From an uncultured Eubacteriales bacterium (GTDB lineage: Bacteria > Bacillota > Clostridia > Christensenellales > Borkfalkiaceae): a stretch of 8,015 nucleotides of DNA. A program made the position numbers and the translations under genes. The notes beneath the pieces were generated by a model. It saw nothing but the letters and a program-made list of their open reading frames with translations. It ran no database searches and was not told the DNA's origin. The stretch is taken from the NCBI GenBank assembly GCA_900547645.1, contig URHP01000064.1, positions 1-8,015 on the forward strand, written 5' to 3'. Every line of letters begins with the position of its first letter. The first letter of the stretch is position 1. Shown here piece after piece: positions 1 to 5,868 of the stretch.

Positions 1-37
1 CTATTCGTCGGCAGCGTCAGATGTGTATAAGAGACAG
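1..37 (+). other. Nextera/Tn5 sequencing adapter remnant (not genomic)
   Basis: Positions 5-37 match the standard Nextera read-1 transposase adapter, as I know it, base for base. They end in the 19-base Tn5 mosaic end AGATGTGTATAAGAGACAG at 19-37. Bases 1-4 (CTAT) would then be the tail of an i5 index; they agree with the end of the common index CTCTCTAT, though four bases prove little. Genomic sequence therefore begins at 38. Translating through the adapter creates a false N-terminus MCIRDS on the next gene, a known signature of adapter contamination in metagenomic proteins. Confidence 0.97.
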
Positions 38-392
38 CGTCAAGATCTACGAGACTTCGGCGGGAAAACTTGGCGTCATTGTCGCGGAAGATCTGTACTT
101 TTCCCGCGTTGCTGAGACGCTCTCCGTCTGCGGCGCAGATGCTGCCGTATGCGTATTCGAGCAGTTTTCGGAGGGGCTGGAGCCAATGCTTGCGCGCGCA
201 CAGGCGTTTTTGTGCGGGCTGCCCGTTCTGCTGTGCGGTTACGGTTATGCGCTCATTGCGGATATCGGCGGGAAAGTGCGCTTTGCTTCGCCCAAAAGTC
301 CCTGTATGTACGATCTGGAGCGGGAACAGGAGTATCACCTGGTGGAGACGCGGCGCCGTGGATTTTACCGCAGCGGACGAAAAGGATTTTAG
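38..392 (+). CDS. Nitrilase-fold (carbon-nitrogen hydrolase-like) protein, 3' part only, catalytic Cys replaced
   Basis: The 5' end is missing: the first complete genomic codon is GTC at 39, and the ATG at 21 lies in adapter. The roughly 117 visible residues resemble the C-terminal half of the carbon-nitrogen hydrolase (nitrilase) superfamily. GKLGVIVAEDLYF followed by a GAD segment matches the strand-loop that normally reads G-x-x-I-C-(Y/E)-D-x-x-F. ARAQAFLCGLPVLL matches the later RA-x-x-N-x-x-P-V segment, and ADIGGKV matches the I-x-D-x-x-G-x-V turn. The normally catalytic Cys aligns with Ala (codon 84-86), so the protein may be a non-catalytic relative or use other chemistry. The Glu and Lys of the usual triad would lie in the missing part. 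Substrate is unknown. The next gene starts 38 bases downstream from its own promoter. The family call rests on motif resemblance only. Confidence 0.55.
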
Positions 393-395
393 CTC

Positions 396-424
396 TTGCA
401 TTTCATGCCGCGGTATGGTATACT
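396..424 (+). promoter_or_regulatory. Extended -10 promoter of the first HEPN-like/CBS gene; predicts a leaderless mRNA
   Basis: A -35-like TTGCAT (396-401) is followed by a 17-base spacer and an extended -10 TGgTATACT (416-424). Counting 7 bases from the last T of the -10 places the start of transcription at 431, which is the A of the ATG of the downstream gene. No Shine-Dalgarno-like sequence precedes that ATG. Confidence 0.7.
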
Positions 425-430
425 TTTCCC

Positions 431-1135
431 ATGAGCAATGCAATCGAATTTATTTCCGCTTATAACACCATCGATTCCCGCCTGCGCGCCATCTATCGCG
501 GCAAGGGGAACCTGCAGTTTTCCGATCTTGTGCGGCGCTGCGCCGAGTTCAATAACACGGTCAGAAAGTATGAGGACGATCTTCTGCTCTGCGCACGGCT
601 GCGCAACGTCATCGTGCATGAGAGCAAGAAGGACCGCATCATCGCCGAACCGTGCGACGAACTGACGCGGCTCATCTGCCACGTTGCCGACCTGCTGAGC
701 ATGCCGCCCAGACTGTCCGTACTCAAAGAGAAAAATGTAACGGGCATCGAGGCGGAAGCGACGCTTGCGGATGCGCTCGTGCGCATTGCGCAGACCAACT
801 ATTCCAATCTGCCCGTTTACCGCAAGGGGCGTATGATCGGCATTTTGAACAACCGCCGCGTCGTGCGCGTCGTGGGGCAGGCGCTGGAACGGGGGGACGA
901 CGTCGATGCCTGTTTGCAGACGCCCTGTTCGGATGTCCTGCGCGAGGAGGACATGAACCGCTTTTACCGCGTGCTCGGGCGTGACGATACCGTGCAGGAG
1001 GCGATCGACGCCTTTGAAGATAACCGCAAACTGCTTGCCGTAGTCGTTACCGAAAGCGGATATGCGGGAGATAAGATCGTCAATCTGCTGACCAGTGCGG
1101 ATATTCCTCAGCTGATCCGTATTCTGGAAGAATAA
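431..1135 (+). CDS. HEPN-like N-terminal domain plus tandem CBS-like domains (paralogue 1)
   Basis: This is a 234-residue predicted soluble protein. Residues 1-95 are helical-looking and contain LRNVIVH (R58, N59, H63). That is an Rx4H motif of the kind that forms the RNase active site in HEPN proteins such as HepT, RnlA and Cas13. Residues about 106-150 (TLADALVRIAQTNYSNLPVY...GRMIGIL) and 184-230 (DTVQEAIDAF...LLAVVVTESG...LLTSADIP) resemble a CBS pair, a module that usually binds adenine nucleotides. Inference: a nucleotide-sensing protein that may cut or bind RNA; no activity can be shown here. Start choice: the open frame extends upstream to 149, but the promoter lies within that extension, and the paralogue at 6518-7258 begins with the matching MDISNAARF against MSNAIEF. 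No nucleotidyltransferase antitoxin (MNT) gene lies nearby, unlike HepT loci. A hairpin terminator follows 9 bases after the stop. Confidence 0.75.
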   Translation: MSNAIEFISAYNTIDSRLRAIYRGKGNLQFSDLVRRCAEFNNTVRKYEDDLLLCARLRNVIVHESKKDRIIAEPCDELTRLICHVADLLSMPPRLSVLKEKNVTGIEAEATLADALVRIAQTNYSNLPVYRKGRMIGILNNRRVVRVVGQALERGDDVDACLQTPCSDVLREEDMNRFYRVLGRDDTVQEAIDAFEDNRKLLAVVVTESGYAGDKIVNLLTSADIPQLIRILEE

Positions 1136-1144
1136 GTATCACAA

Positions 1145-1178
1145 AGCAAAGAGCGGACGAAACTGTCCGCTCTTTGCT
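1145..1178. terminator. Bidirectional hairpin between convergent genes
   Basis: AGCAAAGAGCGGAC (1145-1158) pairs perfectly over 14 bp with 1165-1178, leaving loop GAAACT. It lies between the stop of the HEPN-like/CBS gene (1135) and the stop of convergent degV (1189), where a two-way terminator is expected. The flanking U-tracts are poor on both strands (GTTATGG on +; TTGTGAT on -), so efficiency is uncertain. Confidence 0.75.
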
Positions 1179-1188
1179 GTTATGGTGG

Positions 1189-2058
1189 TTATTTTAAAAT
1201 TCTTGTTGCCGTAACGGCAAGCGCTCCCGGTCCGATATGGCAGGATACGGAGAGGGAAAGGGGATCGACGTAAGTTACAGGCACATCCGGGAAGATTTCC
1301 TGCAGTTCATTGCGGAACGTCTCCGCTTCGGCATAATTGTCGGTATGCGCGACGGAGATGGTCATTTCGCCGTCCTTGCGGAACTGAACGAACCGCGTTG
1401 CAAGGTCATTGCGGATCGCGGCGATCATTTCCTGCTTTGCCTGTTTGAGAGAGTGTACCTTTTTGAACGCGTCAAGTTTTTCTCCCTGGATCTGCAGGAC
1501 GGGCTTGATCTTCAGGATGGTGCCGATCAGTGCAGCCGCAGGGGTGAGGCGTCCGCCTTTTTTCAGATATTTGAGCGTGTCGAGCGAAATATAGATGCTG
1601 CTGTCAAACTTGGTCGCCGTAAGGTACTCCGCGATTTCCGCCCCCGATCTTCCCGCAGCGGCAAGTTTCATCGCGTCGAAAACGCTCTGCTTCTGCGTGA
1701 CCGAAATGCGCTGATTGTCCACGACGTGTACCTTTCCGCCGTATTCTTTTGCCAGATTCTGCGCGGTGTGACAGGTTTCGGACAGTCCGCTCGACATGGG
1801 GATGTGCACGATCTCGCAGTCCTCTTTCAGCAGTTTGTCCCACAGTTCCGTGACGCTTGCGACGGAGGGCTGCGATGTGGAGACGGCGGCGTCCCCGCGC
1901 AGGTGTTCGTAAAACTGTTCCTGGGTGAGGTTGATGTCTTCGAAGTACTCTTCGCCGTCGATCAGAAAGGGCATCGGGATCACGGAGATTCCCAGTTTCT
2001 CCGCTTCCGACTGCGTGATGCCGCTGTTCGAATCGGTGACGATTCTGATTTTCGCCAT
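1189..2058 (-). CDS. degV: DegV family (EDD-fold) fatty-acid-binding protein
   Basis: The 289-residue length and layout are typical of DegV proteins, cytosolic EDD-fold proteins that bind a long-chain fatty acid; related FakB proteins present the acid to kinase FakA. Visible signatures are IVTDSNSGI (6-14), TSQPS (61-65), IPMSSGLSET (86-95), VVDNQRIS (112-119), TLKYLKKGGR (161-170) and SCHIGPGALAV (272-282). The Thr-Ser-Gln-Pro-Ser loop and the serines of MSSGLS are the usual carboxylate-contacting region. Start choice: ATG at 2058 has GGAG (2065-2068) six bases upstream; the in-frame TTG at 2070 overlaps that ribosome site and is rejected. No fakA-like DAK-domain gene is in the window, so a kinase partner, if any, lies elsewhere. 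Transcribed alone from a near-perfect promoter, diverging from nfnA. Confidence 0.95.
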   Translation of the reverse strand: MAKIRIVTDSNSGITQSEAEKLGISVIPMPFLIDGEEYFEDINLTQEQFYEHLRGDAAVSTSQPSVASVTELWDKLLKEDCEIVHIPMSSGLSETCHTAQNLAKEYGGKVHVVDNQRISVTQKQSVFDAMKLAAAGRSGAEIAEYLTATKFDSSIYISLDTLKYLKKGGRLTPAAALIGTILKIKPVLQIQGEKLDAFKKVHSLKQAKQEMIAAIRNDLATRFVQFRKDGEMTISVAHTDNYAEAETFRNELQEIFPDVPVTYVDPLSLSVSCHIGPGALAVTATRILK

Positions 2059-2099
2059 AACACACTCCAATATTTATTTCATTTTTTGAACTAATTTCC

Positions 2100-2128
2100 A
2101 TTATATCCCATTGCGCCCCGTCTGTCAA
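2100..2128 (-). promoter_or_regulatory. Consensus vegetative promoter of degV
   Basis: On the minus strand, TTGACA (2128-2123), a 17-base spacer, then TATAAT (2105-2100): a perfect sigma-A consensus in both hexamers. The predicted transcript start is about 2093, giving a leader of about 35 bases that carries the GGAG ribosome site. Confidence 0.9.
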
Positions 2129-2169
2129 GGGATTGATTGCGGAAAAAGCGAAAAAATCCGCCGCCCCTG

Positions 2170-2199
2170 TTGACAATCCGTCCGGATATATAGTATAAT
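2170..2199 (+). promoter_or_regulatory. Consensus vegetative promoter of the nfnAB operon
   Basis: TTGACA (2170-2175), an 18-base spacer, then TATAAT (2194-2199). The predicted start is near 2206, which excludes the in-frame ATG at 2200 as a translation start. Its -35 lies 41 bases from the -35 of the divergent degV promoter, so one upstream-bound factor could influence both. Confidence 0.88.
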
Positions 2200-2235
2200 A
2201 TGCGTCGGAATTCATACAAGGAGATTGTGCAAAGT

Positions 2236-3078
2236 ATGTTCGAAATCGTAAAGAAAGAAGCGCTCAATCCCACCGTGATGCGGATGGACATCAAGGCGCC
2301 TCTTATTGCGAAAAAGGCGCGCGCAGGTCAGTTCATTATTCTGCGTGCAGACGACCGCGGCGAACGCATTCCGCTGACGGTCGCCGGTTGCGATCGGGAG
2401 GCGGGGACCGTCACCATCATATTCCAGATCGTGGGCGGGGCAACCATGACGCTTGCGACTTTGCCGCAGGGCGGCTGTGTCGCCGACTTTGTGGGACCGC
2501 TCGGAACGCCTACGCACATTGAAGGGTTAAAAAAGGTCGCCGTGGTCGGGGGCGGCGTCGGCTGCGCGATCGCGCTTCCCGTGGCGCGCGCACTGCACGA
2601 ACAGGGCTGTGAAGTCACCTCGATCGTCGGGTTCCGCAATCGCGACCTCGTCATTCTGGAAGAGGAATTCAAAGCGGTCAGCAATCGCTTCTTCATGATG
2701 ACGGACGACGGTTCATACGGGGAAAAGGGGAACGTCTGCGTTCCGCTCAATCGTCTTTTGGAGAGCGGGGAGACCTTCGACGAGGTCATCACCATCGGGC
2801 CGCTCATCATGATGAAATTCGTCGCTGCGGCGACCAAGCCGTATGCGATCAAGACGGTCGCAAGCATGAATCCCATCATGATCGACGGGACGGGCATGTG
2901 CGGCTGCTGCCGTGTCACGGTGGGCGGCGAGATGAAGTTTGCCTGTGTGGACGGTCCCGATTTTGACGCGCATCTCATTGATTTTGACGAGGCGATGAAG
3001 CGTTCGCGCACGTATGTCGAATTTGAGGCGAAGGCGCGCGAAAAGCACTGCAATCTGTTTAAGAAGGAGGTGTCCTGA
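2236..3078 (+). CDS. nfnA: NfnA-like ferredoxin:NADP+ reductase small subunit (FAD/NAD and [2Fe-2S])
   Basis: 280 residues, related to PyrK and ferredoxin-NADP reductase families. Visible: the flavin-binding RIPLTV (44-49), NAD(P)-binding VVGGGVGCA (103-111), and a C-terminal [2Fe-2S] segment DGTGMCGCC (217-225) plus FACVDGPDFD (235-244), giving Cys222, Cys225 and Cys237; the fourth ligand in NfnA proteins is an Asp. NfnA with NfnB catalyses flavin-based electron bifurcation: NADPH oxidation coupled to ferredoxin and NAD+ reduction, or the reverse. The immediate nfnB partner and the absence of dihydroorotate dehydrogenase argue against PyrK. The SudB sulfide dehydrogenase / glutamate-synthase accessory name is an alternative label for the same family. 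Start choice: ATG 2236, with AAGGAG (2218-2223) rather distant at 12 bases; ATG 2200 precedes the predicted transcript start. The stop is separated from nfnB by one base. Confidence 0.88.
   Translation: MFEIVKKEALNPTVMRMDIKAPLIAKKARAGQFIILRADDRGERIPLTVAGCDREAGTVTIIFQIVGGATMTLATLPQGGCVADFVGPLGTPTHIEGLKKVAVVGGGVGCAIALPVARALHEQGCEVTSIVGFRNRDLVILEEEFKAVSNRFFMMTDDGSYGEKGNVCVPLNRLLESGETFDEVITIGPLIMMKFVAAATKPYAIKTVASMNPIMIDGTGMCGCCRVTVGGEMKFACVDGPDFDAHLIDFDEAMKRSRTYVEFEAKAREKHCNLFKKEVS
3064..3070 (+). promoter_or_regulatory. Strong ribosome binding site of nfnB inside the nfnA 3' end
   Basis: AAGGAGG lies within the last codons of nfnA, nine bases before the nfnB ATG at 3080. It fixes the nfnB start downstream of the in-frame ATG at 3014 and is consistent with coupled translation of the two subunits. 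Confidence 0.9.
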
Positions 3079-3079
3079 T

Positions 3080-4474
3080 ATGCCGAAGTTCAATATGGAT
3101 CCCAAGAAGCATCCCATGCCCTCGCAGGAGCCGCTTGTCCGCAACAAGAATTTCAAAGAGGTCGCGCTCGGCTATGATGAAGCGACCGCCGTCGATGAGG
3201 CGAAGCGCTGTCTCGGCTGCAAAAATAAACCCTGCGTGAACGGCTGCCCCGTTGCAGTGGATATTCCCGCGTTTATCGCGCTGGTCGCGGAGGGGAAATT
3301 CGAGGAGGCGTATGAAGTGATCGCGCGCACGTCCTCGCTTCCCGCCGTGTGCGGAAGAGTGTGCCCGCAGGAGACGCAGTGCGAAGGAAAATGCACGCAC
3401 GGCATCAAGGGAGAGCCCGTCGGCATTGGCAGGCTGGAGCGCTTTGTTGCGGATTGGCATATGGCGCATTCCGCGGCGGCACCCGTAAAGCCGCAGCCCA
3501 ACGGACACAAAGTCGCGGTGGTCGGATCGGGACCTGCGGGACTTACCTGTGCGGGCGATCTTGCCAAACTCGGCTATGACGTGACGGTGTTTGAAGCTCT
3601 GCACGTTGCGGGGGGCGTGCTCGTCTACGGGATCCCCGAATTCCGCCTTCCCAAGGAGATCGTCAGGAAGGAGGTCGAAGGGCTCAAAGCGCTGGGCGTG
3701 AAGATCGAAACGGACTCCGTCATCGGGCGCATTCTCACCATTGACGAACTGAAGAACGAGTACGGATTTGAGGCGGTGTTCCTTGGAACAGGTGCGGGAC
3801 TGCCCCGCTTCATGGGGATCAAGGGCGAGGGGGCGAAGGGCGTCTTCTCCGCGAACGAATATCTTACCCGCACCAATCTCATGAAGGCGTATGAAGAGGG
3901 CAGCGAGACGCCCATCCTGCACGCAAAAAAGATCGCCGTCGTGGGAGGCGGCAACGTCGCCATGGACGCGGCGCGCTGCGCAAAGCGTCTGGGAGCGGAG
4001 ACCGTCTATATCGTTTACCGTCGCTCGGAAGCGGAGCTTCCCGCCCGTCGCGAAGAAGTCGAGCACGCCAAGGAAGAAGAGATCGTCTTCAAGCTGCTCA
4101 CCAATCCCGTGGAGATCCTGACGGATGCCGACGACAATGTGGTGGGGCTCAGATGTATCCGCATGGAGCTTGGCGAGCCGGATGCTTCGGGCCGCCGCCG
4201 CCCCGTGGAAGTCGCGGGAAGCGAGTTCGACATGGAGGTCGATTGCGTCATCATGGCGCTCGGAACTTCTCCCAATCCGCTTCTCAAGCAGACGACGGCG
4301 GGGCTTGAGACGCAGCGCCGCGGAGAGATCGTCGCCGATGAGAACGGAAAGACGAGCCTTAAGGGCGTATATGCGGGCGGCGACGCCGTGACGGGTGCCG
4401 CAACGGTCATTCTTGCGATGGGCGCAGGTAAGACTGCGGCGAAGGCGATCGACGAATATATCCGCAGCAAATAA
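3080..4474 (+). CDS. nfnB: NfnB-like / GltD-like NADPH-dependent flavoprotein large subunit
   Basis: 464 residues. The N-terminal iron-sulfur domain has C44-x2-C47-x4-C52-x3-C56 and a second set C91, C95, C101, C105, as in the small subunit of glutamate synthase and NfnB. Then come an FAD Rossmann motif VVGSGPAGL (147-155), the conserved GGVLVYGIPEFRLPK (178-192), an NADPH-binding VVGGGNVAMDAAR (287-299), and the closing FAD motif GVYAGGDAVTGAATVILAMGAGK (429-451, quoted here in two parts: GVYAGGDAVTG and AATVILAMGAGK). Family length is normal and all motifs are intact. Immediate pairing with nfnA favours the NfnAB electron-bifurcating complex over glutamate synthase, whose large subunit is absent here. 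SudA (sulfide dehydrogenase) is a homologous alternative name. Cytosolic. Confidence 0.9.
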   Translation: MPKFNMDPKKHPMPSQEPLVRNKNFKEVALGYDEATAVDEAKRCLGCKNKPCVNGCPVAVDIPAFIALVAEGKFEEAYEVIARTSSLPAVCGRVCPQETQCEGKCTHGIKGEPVGIGRLERFVADWHMAHSAAAPVKPQPNGHKVAVVGSGPAGLTCAGDLAKLGYDVTVFEALHVAGGVLVYGIPEFRLPKEIVRKEVEGLKALGVKIETDSVIGRILTIDELKNEYGFEAVFLGTGAGLPRFMGIKGEGAKGVFSANEYLTRTNLMKAYEEGSETPILHAKKIAVVGGGNVAMDAARCAKRLGAETVYIVYRRSEAELPARREEVEHAKEEEIVFKLLTNPVEILTDADDNVVGLRCIRMELGEPDASGRRRPVEVAGSEFDMEVDCVIMALGTSPNPLLKQTTAGLETQRRGEIVADENGKTSLKGVYAGGDAVTGAATVILAMGAGKTAAKAIDEYIRSK

Positions 4475-4495
4475 GGGTTCTGGACGCAAAAAGAA

Positions 4496-4521
4496 CGGCG
4501 GCGCTCCTGCGGGCGCCGCCG
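4496..4521 (+). terminator. GC-rich hairpin between nfnB and the MBL-fold gene (possible terminator or attenuator)
   Basis: CGGCGGCGC (4496-4504) pairs with GCGCCGCCG (4513-4521), 9 bp all G-C, loop of 8. An A-run (4488-4492) precedes it, but no T-run follows (AATTGG). It ends 20 bases before the ATG at 4542, so it could also limit translation or stabilise the 3' end of nfnB mRNA. Confidence 0.4.
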
Positions 4522-4541
4522 AATTGGTATGGCGGGTGGAT

Positions 4542-5306
4542 ATGTCGGATTGGTTTTCAGTGGATCAAATCGACGCCGATACGTTTGCGATCGGTGAGCC
4601 GAGACATTGGGAGGAAACGCGCTGCTATCTTGTCTGCGGCAGGGAACGGGCCCTTCTGATCGATACGGGAATGGGGATCGCCGATGTCCGCGCGGTCGCC
4701 GAACGTCTGACTCCGCTTCCGGTCATGGCGGCGGTCACGCATGCGCACTGGGATCATATCGGCGGTCTGAACCGGTTTGATCGGTTTGCCGTGCATGAAG
4801 CAGAGGCGTCATGGCTGACGCAGCGTTTTCCTATCCCGCTTTCGGACGTAAAACGCAGTCTCCTTTCTGTTCCCTGCGATTTTCCGCCGGATTTCGATTT
4901 GGATGCGTATTCGCTTTTCCGCGGAACGCCGCAGGTCCTGCTCCATGACGGCGATCGGATAGAGCTTGGCGCAAGAACCCTGACCGTTCTTCATACGCCC
5001 GGACACTCGCCGGGGCATTGCTGTTTTTATGAACCGGAGAGAAAATATCTGTATACGGGCGATCTCATTTACGGCGGTCGTCTGGATATTTTTTATCCGA
5101 CCACCGATCCTGTACAGTTCCGGAAGTCGGTACGGCGCGTGCTAAGCCTTGACGCGGAACGCATTTTGCCGGGACATCACAGACTCGATCTGTCCTCAGA
5201 CTTTATTGCAAAAGTTGATGCAGCCCTTTCGGAACTTGATGCCGCAGGTCTGCTGCGTCACGGCAGCGGTTTCTTTGACTTCGGGGATTTTCAGATCCGT
5301 CTCTGA
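4542..5306 (+). CDS. Metallo-beta-lactamase-fold hydrolase
   Basis: 254 residues with the full binuclear metal site of the MBL superfamily: HAHWDH (H67, H69, D71, H72), TPGHSPGH (H155), TGD (D174) and LPGHH (H212). LLIDTGMG (38-45) is the usual strand-turn before the first motif. The TGDLIYGGRLD segment and short length resemble glyoxalase II-like or general MBL hydrolases; no RNase J or flavodiiron domains are present, and the substrate cannot be named. Cytosolic, no signal peptide. Start choice: ATG 4542, with only weak GGGTGGA just upstream; GTG 4536 and TTG 4524 are in-frame alternatives, the latter overlapping the upstream hairpin. It lies 67 bases after nfnB in the same direction, so it may be co-transcribed with read-through of that hairpin. 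Its last 16 bases overlap the convergent GNAT gene. Confidence 0.9.
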   Translation: MSDWFSVDQIDADTFAIGEPRHWEETRCYLVCGRERALLIDTGMGIADVRAVAERLTPLPVMAAVTHAHWDHIGGLNRFDRFAVHEAEASWLTQRFPIPLSDVKRSLLSVPCDFPPDFDLDAYSLFRGTPQVLLHDGDRIELGARTLTVLHTPGHSPGHCCFYEPERKYLYTGDLIYGGRLDIFYPTTDPVQFRKSVRRVLSLDAERILPGHHRLDLSSDFIAKVDAALSELDAAGLLRHGSGFFDFGDFQIRL

Positions 5307-5786
5307 TTTCCTTGATTCAACCGTTTTTTCAGATAGTAGCAGTCCTTTTCCATGCCGTAGCGCTCATAGAGCGCAAGCGCACTTTGATTGTAAGCGGAGA
5401 CGCAGAACTGCATCCATTCGCAGCCTTGTTCGGTAAAGTAGCGTTCTGCATGGGCGAGGAGTGCCTTTCCCGCGTTTGGCGGCGGTGACGACAAGGTCGC
5501 TGATAAAGCCGCATTTCGGACAGGTCGTTGTGAGTTTGCTTTCCTCGCCATAGGGCGGGATCAGGCAGATGACGACGCCCGCAGCGCTGCCCTCCTCCAA
5601 GGCAAGAAAGATTTTGCCTGTATGCTTCCGGACGGCGTTCATTGCGTGTGTGAAGTAACCGTCGCGATAGGTGTCGCGCAGAGTGATGATGCGGTAGGGA
5701 TCGATCGCCGCAAGATGGCCCTGTAATTCGACGAGCAGATCTTTGACGGCGTCTTCAAAGTCGGGGGTGTATTCGATAATTTCCAT
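5291..5786 (-). pseudogene. GNAT-family N-acetyltransferase, frameshifted in the acetyl-CoA loop
   Basis: Two overlapping frames together make one GNAT protein. The first (from ATG 5786) runs MEIIEYTPDFEDAVKDLL... to GFISDLVVTAAKRGKG, then turns to nonsense. The second resumes GKALLAHAERYFTEQG, then QSALALYERYGMEKDCYYLKK, to the stop at 5291. The break falls at the acetyl-CoA-binding R-x-x-G-x-G loop near 5462-5475. The observed sequence equals a normal RGKGIGKALL coding stretch minus 11 bases, and restoring 11 gives 507 bases (168 residues), a usual GNAT length. Substrate unknown. The start has GGAG (5798-5801) at 11 bases. It overlaps the MBL-fold gene tail-to-tail by 16 bases. No clear promoter lies directly upstream, so it may depend on read-through from the minus-strand promoter at 6434-6461. 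A sequencing or assembly error is the main alternative to a true pseudogene. Confidence 0.82.
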
Positions 5787-5836
5787 GGGCTGCGGTTCTC
5801 CGTTTCAATAATTTTATAAAGTCAAAACGCAAAGTG

Positions 5837-5868
5837 AGGGGCGTATCTTTCGATACGCCCCTGTTTTT
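5837..5868 (+). terminator. GC-rich 11-bp hairpin with T-run; terminator on + strand, GAAA-capped hairpin on - strand
   Basis: AGGGGCGTATC (5837-5847) pairs perfectly with GATACGCCCCT (5852-5862). On + the loop is TTTC, followed by TTTTT (5864-5868), a textbook intrinsic terminator. It would end any transcript reading rightward from the MBL-fold gene through the antisense of the GNAT gene. On the minus strand the same stem is capped by a GAAA tetraloop and followed by a weaker U-rich stretch (CACTTTGCGTTTTG), so it could also end the candidate RNA arriving from 6427. Confidence 0.8.

Noticed and set aside
149..430. In-frame 94-residue N-terminal extension of the first HEPN-like/CBS protein
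   Set aside because: It overlaps the nitrilase-like gene in another frame, includes the promoter for ATG 431, and the paralogue at 6518-7258 starts at the equivalent of residue 1 (MDISNAARF versus MSNAIEF).
1237..2094. 285-codon plus-strand frame opposite degV
   Set aside because: degV has complete family signatures, a ribosome site and a perfect promoter on the minus strand.
2200..2235. ATG at 2200 (or GTG at 2227) as the nfnA start
   Set aside because: ATG 2200 lies upstream of the predicted transcript start (about 2206). GTG 2227 is only three bases from AAGGAG. The family alignment begins at MFEIVKKE.
3059..4489. 476-codon open frame antisense to nfnB
   Set aside because: It is a mirror of a GC-rich gene with intact NfnB motifs on the plus strand; the antisense product has no recognisable motif.
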